From the NCBI RefSeq assembly GCF_050033475.1, contig NZ_CP188319.1:806001-870000 (forward strand): a DNA stretch of 64,000 bases, in the 5' to 3' direction. Shown here one piece after another: positions 57,303 through 64,000 of the stretch. Origin of the DNA: Cetobacterium sp050033475. GTDB taxonomy: Bacteria > Fusobacteriota > Fusobacteriia > Fusobacteriales > Fusobacteriaceae. A program made the translations under genes and the position numbers. Numbering within the stretch: position 1 is the stretch's first letter; each line of letters starts with the position of its first letter. The notes below the pieces were generated by a model. It was not told the DNA's origin. It made no database searches and worked only from the letters and a program-made list of their open reading frames with translations.

Positions 57303-57722
57303 ATGTTATCGAGAATAAAGCAGGGTTTAACCTGCCTTTTTTCTAAATATGATAAAAAAAATGATGAAGAAGTAAAAAAAATATTAACCATGGAAGAATT
57401 TGAAATTTTTGATAAAATGGAAGATTATGATAAGGTTCATAGTTTTAATATTTTTCTCCAAGTAAAAAGAAATGAAGAACTATCAAGGGAAATTTTATAT
57501 TTAAAATTGGCTTTATTACATGACTGTGGTAAGGATAAAGTTACCATTTTTAGAAGAATTAAAAAGGTAATATTTGGAGATAAAAAATTAGAGGCTCATC
57601 CTTCCTTAGGAGAGGAAAAATTAAAAGAAATAAATTCTTCCTTAGGATATTTGATAGGGCAACATCATAATAAAAAAGTTGATAAAAAAATGGAAATTTT
57701 TCAAAAAATAGATGATATGTAG
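57303..57722 (+). CDS. Small HD-domain protein
   Basis: A 139-residue protein with an HD-type pattern: HSFNIFLQV, LALLHDCGKDK and IGQHHNKK ending with KIDDM. It is probably a metal-dependent phosphohydrolase with an unknown substrate. The start follows AAGGAGAT two bases after the TruA-like gene stop. It lies between RNA-modification and radical SAM genes. Confidence 0.72.
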   Translation: MLSRIKQGLTCLFSKYDKKNDEEVKKILTMEEFEIFDKMEDYDKVHSFNIFLQVKRNEELSREILYLKLALLHDCGKDKVTIFRRIKKVIFGDKKLEAHPSLGEEKLKEINSSLGYLIGQHHNKKVDKKMEIFQKIDDM

Positions 57723-57733
57723 AAAGGAAAACC

Positions 57734-59506
57734 ATGAGAGTAAATATAGATAAATTTCTAATGTCTGTAGAAAAACCAGCTCAGTATTTAGGAAATGAAA
57801 TTAATAGTTGTCATAAGAATTTAGAGGATATTAAGGGGAGAATGTGTTTATTTTTTCCAGATATATATGAAGTTGGAATGTCTAACTTAGGTATTAGAAT
57901 TCTTTATAGAATGATGAATAGAGTGGAAGGTTTCTATCTAGAAAGAGGATTTTCTCCAATGGAAGATATGGAAACAGTAATGAGAGAAAATAATATTCCA
58001 TCTTTTTCCCTAGAAACAAAAACAGAATTAAAAGATTTTGATGTGGTTGGATTCTCTTTATCTTATGAAATGTCATATCCAAATGTACTTAATGCTTTGG
58101 ATTTAGCTGGAATTCCTTTACATTCAGAAGAGAGAACTGAGGAACATCCTTTAATTATGGCAGGTGGAACTTGTATGATGAATCCAGTTCCAATGGAAAA
58201 GTTCTTTGATTTCATAGTTATTGGAGATGGAGAAGAGGTTATGGTTAACATAGCTGAAACTTTAGTAAAAATGGCAGGAAAAACTAGAGCAGAAAAATTA
58301 GAAGCCATTAAGGATTTTGATGGAGTATATATTCCTAAATTACACAAAGGAATAAAAAGAGTTAAAAGAGCAATTTTAGAAAATATAAATGACTCTAAAA
58401 TGTATGAAGATCAAATAGTACCATTTATGCAAATAGTTCATGATAGAGCTTCTGTGGAAATCCAAAGAGGATGTACAAGAGGATGTAGATTCTGTCAAGC
58501 TGGAATGGTTTATAGACCTGTTAGAGAAAGAACTCTAGATGGAAACTTAGATTTAATAACAAAAATGCTAAATAGCACAGGTTATTCTGAAGTTTCTTTA
58601 TCATCTTTAAGTAGTAGTGATTATACAGCTATTATGCCTCTAATAGAAGGATTACAAGATAGATATAAGGATAAAAACTTAAGTATTTCATTACCTTCTT
58701 TAAGAATGAATACACATTCTGTTAAGGTTGCAGAAGATATAAGTGGTGGAAAAAGAACAGGATTTACTTTTGCTCCTGAGGCTGGATCTCAAAGAATGAG
58801 AGATATAATAAATAAAGGTGTAGAAGAGAAGGATATTATAGAAACTGCTAAGGCAGCAGTAGAAGCTGGATGGGATAATTTAAAATTCTATTTTATGATA
58901 GGATTACCTTTTGAAACAGATGAAGATGTTTTAGGAATTTATGAATTAGTTAAAAAAGTAGCATGGCAATGTAGAGCAATTAGAAAAAGAGTTAATATAA
59001 CAGCAAGTGTTTCTAACTTTGTTCCAAAACCTCATACACCATTCCAATGGCATGAGCAGATGGATATGGCAGAGATGAGAAGAAAACATGATTTACTAAA
59101 GGATGCTTTCAGAGGATTAAAGGGAGCTTCTGTTAAAATTCATGACCCTAAAAAATCATATTTAGAAGGTCTTATTTCTAGAGGAAATGAAAAAACAGGT
59201 GATTTAATAGAGACAGCATTTAAAAAAGGTGCTAAATTAGATGACTTTAAAGATAACTTTAATATTTGGATAGAAGCTATGAATGAATTAGGAATAACAG
59301 AGGAAGAAACTTTAGGAGCAAGAGATATGGAAAAGGATATGCCATGGGATGTTGTTGATACAGGTATATCTAAAAACTTTATGTTAAGAGAATTGAAAAA
59401 AGCAGAGGAAGAAGCTTTGACTCCAGACTGTAGACATCAGTGTGCTGGTTGTGGAATGAAGGGTAGAATTCCAGAGTGTGGAAGCTTAACATTAGATAAA
59501 CAATAA
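57734..59506 (+). CDS. B12-binding radical SAM protein (TIGR03960 type)
   Basis: A 590-residue protein. An N-terminal cobalamin-binding-like domain (MCLFFPDIYEVGMSNLGIRILY) is followed by a radical SAM motif EIQRGCTRGCRFCQAGMVYRPVRERT. A C-terminal part ends in a cysteine-rich CRHQCAGCGMKGRIPECG. It belongs to the large TIGR03960/YgiQ-like group, whose reaction is unknown; in many bacteria it sits next to a TIGR03936 partner (DUF2344), which is not seen here. Confidence 0.88.
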   Translation: MRVNIDKFLMSVEKPAQYLGNEINSCHKNLEDIKGRMCLFFPDIYEVGMSNLGIRILYRMMNRVEGFYLERGFSPMEDMETVMRENNIPSFSLETKTELKDFDVVGFSLSYEMSYPNVLNALDLAGIPLHSEERTEEHPLIMAGGTCMMNPVPMEKFFDFIVIGDGEEVMVNIAETLVKMAGKTRAEKLEAIKDFDGVYIPKLHKGIKRVKRAILENINDSKMYEDQIVPFMQIVHDRASVEIQRGCTRGCRFCQAGMVYRPVRERTLDGNLDLITKMLNSTGYSEVSLSSLSSSDYTAIMPLIEGLQDRYKDKNLSISLPSLRMNTHSVKVAEDISGGKRTGFTFAPEAGSQRMRDIINKGVEEKDIIETAKAAVEAGWDNLKFYFMIGLPFETDEDVLGIYELVKKVAWQCRAIRKRVNITASVSNFVPKPHTPFQWHEQMDMAEMRRKHDLLKDAFRGLKGASVKIHDPKKSYLEGLISRGNEKTGDLIETAFKKGAKLDDFKDNFNIWIEAMNELGITEEETLGARDMEKDMPWDVVDTGISKNFMLRELKKAEEEALTPDCRHQCAGCGMKGRIPECGSLTLDKQ

Positions 59507-59517
59507 GAGGTGAGAAA

Positions 59518-60195
59518 ATGGCTGTTAATATAGGAAATGATTGGGATGAAATTTTAAAAGATGAATTTCAAAAGGAATATTATCAAAAACTTAGAAAATT
59601 TTTAGTACAGGAATATAAAGAAAAGGTAGTATATCCAAAACCAGAGGATATATTTTCAGCTTTGAAACTTACAAGTTTTAAGGATTGTAAAATATTACTT
59701 TTAGGTCAAGATCCTTATCATGGTCCTGGACAGGCTCATGGATTAGCTTTTTCTGTGAATCCAGGTATTCAGACACCACCCTCCTTAAGAAATATGTATA
59801 AGGAATTACAGCAGGAATTGGGATTATATATACCAAACAACGGTTATTTAATAAAGTGGGCTCAGCAAGGGATTCTTTTATTAAATACGTCTTTAACTGT
59901 AAGACAGGGAGAAGCTAATTCTCATAGTAAAATAGGATGGGAAATTTTTACAGATAGAATTATTCAACTACTGAATGAAAAAGAGGAACCAGTAATATTT
60001 ATTCTTTGGGGAAATAATGCTAAAAGTAAAAAAAGATTAATAACTAATAAAAATCATTACATCTTAGAAGGAGTTCATCCTAGTCCTCTTTCAGCAAGTA
60101 GAGGTTTTTTTGGTTGTAATCATTTTATAAAAACTAATGAAATATTAAAAAAATTAGGACAAAAAGAAATCGATTGGCAAATTGAAAATATTTAA
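59518..60195 (+). CDS. ung: Uracil-DNA glycosylase
   Basis: A 225-residue family 1 UDG. The water-activating loop GQDPYHGPGQAHGLAFSV, the uracil-binding LLNTSLTVR and the closing loop HPSPLSASRGFFGCNHF are intact. It removes uracil from DNA in base-excision repair. GAGGTGAG precedes the ATG, and its end is followed by a TM2-domain gene. Confidence 0.96.
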   Translation: MAVNIGNDWDEILKDEFQKEYYQKLRKFLVQEYKEKVVYPKPEDIFSALKLTSFKDCKILLLGQDPYHGPGQAHGLAFSVNPGIQTPPSLRNMYKELQQELGLYIPNNGYLIKWAQQGILLLNTSLTVRQGEANSHSKIGWEIFTDRIIQLLNEKEEPVIFILWGNNAKSKKRLITNKNHYILEGVHPSPLSASRGFFGCNHFIKTNEILKKLGQKEIDWQIENI

Positions 60196-60205
60196 GGAGG
60201 ATACC

Positions 60206-60427
60206 ATGAGAGATTATAATGTGGGAAAAGACTGGTTAATAACACTATTGTTGGCTATATTTTTAGGACCCTTTGGTGTTCATAGATTTTATGTTGGAAA
60301 AGTTGGAACAGGTATATTACAATTAATTACCTGTGGTGGATTTGGAATATGGTATTTAATAGATATCTTTATGATATTAATAGGTTCATTTAGAGATGCC
60401 AATGGAAATCCATTAGTTAAAAATTAA
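60206..60427 (+). CDS. TM2 domain membrane protein
   Basis: A 73-residue protein with two membrane helices and the TM2 pattern GPFGVHRFYVGKVGTGILQLITCGG...WYLIDIF-I. The family function is unknown. ATG 60206 follows AAGGAGGAT; the longer frame upstream overlaps ung. A shared terminator lies downstream. Confidence 0.88.
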   Translation: MRDYNVGKDWLITLLLAIFLGPFGVHRFYVGKVGTGILQLITCGGFGIWYLIDIFMILIGSFRDANGNPLVKN

Positions 60428-60435
60428 TAAATAGA

Positions 60436-60478
60436 AAAAGAGGTTGAATCCATTTAAGGGCTCAACCTCTTTTTTACT
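60436..60478. terminator. Bidirectional terminator between the TM2 gene and trpS
   Basis: Stem AAAGAGGTTGA (about 60437-60447) / TCAACCTCTTT (about 60462-60472) has T tracts on both strands. Confidence 0.88.
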
Positions 60479-61460
60479 ATTTATTATATGCGTTTCCAAT
60501 AAGTCCAACTGCAGCTTTGGCCTTCATAATTTTTTCTTGGGCAAGGGCTCTAGCTTTTTTAGCTCCCTTGGCTAAAACTTCTTGAACATACTCAGGATTT
60601 TTAGCTAATTCTTCTCTCTTAGCTCTAGCTTCAGCAAAATATTCAAGGATAGCTTCTAAAAGCTCATTTTTAGCATGACCATATCCATAATTACCTGCTA
60701 AGAATTTATCTTTCATTTCCTGAACCTTTTCTGGTGTTGCAAATAACTTATAAAGCTCAGTTATATTATTGTCAGGATTTTTAGGCTCTTCTAAAGGAGT
60801 TGAATCAGTTACAATACTCATAACTTGTTTTTTTAATTCTTTTTTTGGTGCAAACATATTGATTGTATTTCCATAGGATTTACTCATTTTTTGTCCATCA
60901 GTTCCAGGAACAACAGCAAGAGTTTCTAATATCATTGGTTCTGGAAGTTTGAATAATTCAACTTCATATTGCTGATTAAATTTTATAGCAATATCTCTGG
61001 CCATTTCTAGATGTTGTTTTTGATCCTTACCAACAGGAACTACATCAACATCATACATAAGAATATCTGCTGCCATAAGAACAGGATATGTTAATAAACC
61101 AGTGTTAGGTGCAATTCCTTTAGCAATTTTATCTTTATAAGAGTGTCCTCTTTCTAATAAAGCTACTGGAGTTATATTAGAAAGTAACCACATTAATTCC
61201 ACATGTTCAGGGACATCTGATTGTAAGAAAATTGTACTTTTTTCAGGGTCTAGACCAAGAGCTAAATAGTCTAAAACGATATTATAAGAATTTTCCTTAA
61301 GAGATGCTGGATTTGTTAAGGATGTTAAAGAGTGATAATCTGCTACAAAATAAAAACCTTCGTATTTATCTTGATTTTCAATAAATTGTTTCATGGCACC
61401 AAAATAGTTACCAAGATGAAGTATTCCACTAGGTTGAATACCTGATAAACTTCTTTTCAT
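60477..61460 (-). CDS. trpS: Tryptophanyl-tRNA synthetase
   Basis: A 327-residue class I synthetase. The HIGH-like site is PSGILHLGNY near the N-terminus, the KMSKS loop is KMSKSYGN, and DILMYDVDVVPVGKDQKQHLEMARDIA lies between them. It charges tRNA-Trp. The start MKRSLSG at 61460 follows AAGGGG; an upstream ATG five codons earlier precedes that site. No T-box was recognised in the 100-base leader. Confidence 0.95.
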   Translation of the reverse strand: MKRSLSGIQPSGILHLGNYFGAMKQFIENQDKYEGFYFVADYHSLTSLTNPASLKENSYNIVLDYLALGLDPEKSTIFLQSDVPEHVELMWLLSNITPVALLERGHSYKDKIAKGIAPNTGLLTYPVLMAADILMYDVDVVPVGKDQKQHLEMARDIAIKFNQQYEVELFKLPEPMILETLAVVPGTDGQKMSKSYGNTINMFAPKKELKKQVMSIVTDSTPLEEPKNPDNNITELYKLFATPEKVQEMKDKFLAGNYGYGHAKNELLEAILEYFAEARAKREELAKNPEYVQEVLAKGAKKARALAQEKIMKAKAAVGLIGNAYNK

Positions 61461-61576
61461 AATTGCCCCTTTCAAATAACTATATTTTTAATAAATGTTA
61501 TCATATAAGAAAGAAAAATTCAATATCAGTGGAAAGTACTAGATAAAATTTGTTATAATTCAAATGAGGTGAGATT

Positions 61577-63070
61577 ATGGAAAGTAGATTAGAAAGATTT
61601 AGAGAATTGATAAAGGAAAAGAAACTTTTAGATTCAACTTTAGCAATATTACATTGGGATTTGGAAACAGAGGCTCCCAAGGCAGGACAAGAGCTTTTAT
61701 CTCAGATGATAGGAAATATAAGTTTAAAGTCCTATGAAATTTCCACATCTCCGGAGTTAATAGAAATTGTTGAATTTTTAAGAGAAATGAAGAATGAATT
61801 AACCCCTGTTGAAAAAAAAGAGATAGAAGATTTCTATGAAGAAATGGATAAGCTTCGTAAAATTCCTGCTGAGGATTATAAAGCCTATACAGAATTAACA
61901 GCAAAGGCTCAGGGGATTTGGGCTGAAGCAAAGGATAAAAATGATTATAAAATATTTGAAAATTATTTAGAACAAATTTTTGATTATAATAGAATTTTTG
62001 CTAATTATAGAGAACCAGAAAAAGATCCCTATGATGTTATTTTAAATGATTATGAAAAGGGAATGAATGTGGAAAAATTAGATGAATTTTTCAGGGAATT
62101 GCGTAGAGAGATAGTACCTCTTCTTGAAAAGATTAAAATGAAAAAAATAAATAACGAAGATTATATAGAGGGTAAAGTAAAAAAATGTAATCAAATAGTT
62201 TTCTCAAAATATCTAGGTGAATATTTAGGATTTGATTTTAATAGAGGAATTATTTCTCAAAGTGAACATCCTTTCACATTGACAGTGAATAGAGATGATG
62301 TGAGAATAACAACAAAATATATTGAAGAGTTACCACTATCTTCTATTTTCAGTACAATTCATGAGTGTGGTCATGGGATTTATGAGCAAGGAATAGGAGA
62401 GGAATTAAAGGATACTTTATTAGCAGATGGGGCATCTATGGGGATTCATGAGTCCCAATCAAGATTTTATGAGAATGTTTTAGGAAGATCTATGGAGTTT
62501 TGGCAACCAATATATAAAAATCTTCAAGAGAAATATGAATATTTAAAGAATGTTACTTTAGATGAATTTTATAAGGGAATTAACTCAGTAAGACCATCTT
62601 TAATAAGAGTAGAAGCAGATGAATTAACTTATTCATTACATATAATGATAAGATATGAGATAGAAAAGGGAATTTTAAATGGTAAGTATAAAATATCTCA
62701 ATTACCTGAAATTTGGAATGAAAAAATGAAGGAATATTTAGGAGTTGAACCTAAGAATGATAGTGAAGGAGTTCTTCAGGATGTTCATTGGTCTTGTGGA
62801 TTAATAGGTTATTTTCCATCCTATGCTTTAGGAAATGTATATTCTATACAGATATATAATAAAATGAAAGAAGAAATGAATATAAAGAAGTTATTGGAAG
62901 ATAAAAAATTAGATAAAATCAAAGAATGGCTTAGAAATAATATACATAAATATGGTAAAATGAAAACACCAAAAGAGTTAATAGAAGATATAACTGGTGA
63001 AGGTCTTAATGCAAAGGGTTATATAGAATATTTAAAAGAAAAATACAGTAAAATCTATAATTTAAATTAA
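61577..63070 (+). CDS. M32 family metallocarboxypeptidase
   Basis: A 497-residue thermostable carboxypeptidase Taq-type enzyme. The zinc motif HECGHG (HExxH) lies in STIHECGHGIYEQG, with the downstream Glu in GIHESQSRFYENVLGRS and typical LRRE, DVRITTKY and GYFPSYALGN blocks. It removes C-terminal residues from peptides, useful in an amino-acid fermenter. GAGGTGAG precedes the ATG and an extended TATAAT lies at 61554-61559. A ROK kinase gene follows. Confidence 0.93.
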   Translation: MESRLERFRELIKEKKLLDSTLAILHWDLETEAPKAGQELLSQMIGNISLKSYEISTSPELIEIVEFLREMKNELTPVEKKEIEDFYEEMDKLRKIPAEDYKAYTELTAKAQGIWAEAKDKNDYKIFENYLEQIFDYNRIFANYREPEKDPYDVILNDYEKGMNVEKLDEFFRELRREIVPLLEKIKMKKINNEDYIEGKVKKCNQIVFSKYLGEYLGFDFNRGIISQSEHPFTLTVNRDDVRITTKYIEELPLSSIFSTIHECGHGIYEQGIGEELKDTLLADGASMGIHESQSRFYENVLGRSMEFWQPIYKNLQEKYEYLKNVTLDEFYKGINSVRPSLIRVEADELTYSLHIMIRYEIEKGILNGKYKISQLPEIWNEKMKEYLGVEPKNDSEGVLQDVHWSCGLIGYFPSYALGNVYSIQIYNKMKEEMNIKKLLEDKKLDKIKEWLRNNIHKYGKMKTPKELIEDITGEGLNAKGYIEYLKEKYSKIYNLN

Positions 63071-63089
63071 TATATAATAGGGGGATAGA

Positions 63090-64000
63090 ATGAAATATTT
63101 TGCAGGAATTGATATTGGAGGAACAAATACTAAAATAGGTATTTTAGATGAAGAGGGAGAAATTCTACAAAGTACAAGTATAAAAACTCTTTCTATGGAG
63201 GGAGTTGATATAACTTTAGAAAGAATTTGGTCTACAGTTAAAGAACTATTAAAAAGTTTAGATATAATGGAAGATAAGTTGGAAGGTATAGGAATGGGAA
63301 TACCTGGTCCCGTTGTAGATCAAAAGATAGTAAGTTTTTTCGCTAACTTTCCTTGGGAAAAAAATATAAATATTGCAGAAAAAATGGAGAAAATTTCAGG
63401 AAAACCTACAAAGTTAGATAATGATGTTAATGTAATAGCCTTAGGTGAAGCTAAATTTGGAGCTGGGAAAGGATATAAAAGCAGTGTAACAATAGCTTTA
63501 GGTACTGGAATAGGTGGAGGAATCTATGTTGATGGGATGTTAATTTCAGGTGCCCAAGGAGCTGGAGGAGAGATAGGTCATAGCAAGGTTGAAAAAAATG
63601 GAAAACTTTGTGGATGTGGACAAAGAGGATGTTTAGAGGCCTATGCATCGGCAACAGGGGTAGCGAGAGAAGCAATATCAAGATTAATGGTTAATAAAAA
63701 TAATATGCTTTATGATAAAGTGAAGGAAGATATTTCTAAGGTTGAAGCAAAGGATGTATTTGATTGTGCTAAAGCTGGAGATAAATTTTCTATGGATATA
63801 GTAGATTATGTAGCTGATTATTTAGCCTTGGGAATTGGAAATACTTTAAATATATTAAATCCTCAAGCTATTATTTTAGCTGGAGGAGTTGCTTTGGCAG
63901 GGGATATTCTTTTAGATAATGTTAAGAAAAGATTAAAAGAATATGCTTTACCTATGACAGTGGATAATTTAGAAATAAAATTAGGAATTTTAGGTAATGA
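63090..64000 (+). CDS. ROK family sugar kinase (glucokinase type), 3' end outside the window
   Basis: About 303 residues are visible before the window ends. The phosphate-binding start YFAGIDIGGTNTKIGI, the catalytic region KLDNDVNVIALGEAKFGAG with its Asp, the ROK signature from GAGGEIGHSK and the zinc-binding CGCGQRGCLEAYAS are present. LNPQAIILAGGV near the end is also typical. It probably phosphorylates glucose or a related sugar. GGGGGAT precedes the ATG. Confidence 0.9.
   Translation, partial: MKYFAGIDIGGTNTKIGILDEEGEILQSTSIKTLSMEGVDITLERIWSTVKELLKSLDIMEDKLEGIGMGIPGPVVDQKIVSFFANFPWEKNINIAEKMEKISGKPTKLDNDVNVIALGEAKFGAGKGYKSSVTIALGTGIGGGIYVDGMLISGAQGAGGEIGHSKVEKNGKLCGCGQRGCLEAYASATGVAREAISRLMVNKNNMLYDKVKEDISKVEAKDVFDCAKAGDKFSMDIVDYVADYLALGIGNTLNILNPQAIILAGGVALAGDILLDNVKKRLKEYALPMTVDNLEIKLGILGN

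Noticed and set aside
61461..61576. T-box riboswitch in the trpS leader
   Set aside because: No T-box TGGNACC-type sequence or specifier stem is visible in the short leader.
1..64000. CRISPR arrays and rRNA operons
   Set aside because: No regularly spaced repeats with unique spacers, no cas genes and no rRNA sequence were found by reading.

Overview
The window is a low-GC chromosomal segment that most likely comes from a member of the Fusobacteriaceae (Fusobacterium or a close relative; species not resolved). The support is A/T-rich codon use, strong AGGAGG-type ribosome binding sites in an organism that also has a FadL-type outer-membrane porin, an S1-repeat protein at the left edge, CIRCE-controlled hrcA-grpE-dnaK, and many amino-acid and cation transporters. 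This is a judgement from gene content only; no database was searched. Layout: 1-19.5 kb is a dense plus-strand housekeeping block. It holds the S1 protein, ruvB, an Rrf2 regulator, rsmE, mtaB, the mreD-like/mrdA cell-wall pair, RNase J, dxs, tlyA, a ctpA-type protease, rsmI, rbgA, nadE and folP. At 19.6-21.5 kb a minus-strand tetR-fadL operon faces it. At 21.7-26.5 kb lie the heat-shock genes, with a perfect CIRCE operator before hrcA and an unusual structured spacer between dnaK and dnaJ. At 26.5-32.1 kb follow yajC, an amidase, a GerMN protein, yqeK, rnr, smpB and the tmRNA gene ssrA. At 32.1-41.6 kb an integrated element of about 9.5 kb sits in the 3' end of ssrA and is bounded by an 18-bp direct repeat. 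It carries an EcoRV-family restriction enzyme with a DNA methyltransferase, a small ribbon-helix-helix operon, DUF960 and DUF1643 proteins, an unrecognised 373-aa protein, a P4-type helicase, several very small genes and a large serine recombinase. At 41.9-53 kb there is a transport region: MATE, an AGCS symporter behind a tyrosine-rich leader peptide and attenuator, an ArsB/NhaD transporter, a split chromate transporter, CstA and MscS. It also includes tRNA-fMet, tRNA-Glu and tRNA-Val. At 53-64 kb lie guaB, a MORN lipoprotein, tdk, a TruA-like/KH fusion, a B12-binding radical SAM protein, ung, trpS, an M32 carboxypeptidase and a ROK kinase that runs off the right edge. The items most worth a second look are the candidate RNA switch between dnaK and dnaJ (a perfect Shine-Dalgarno followed by GTG-TAA inside alternative stems), the five-tyrosine leader and attenuator that predict tyrosine control of the AGCS transporter, and the ssrA island with its EcoRV-like enzyme carrying an insertion of about 64 residues.
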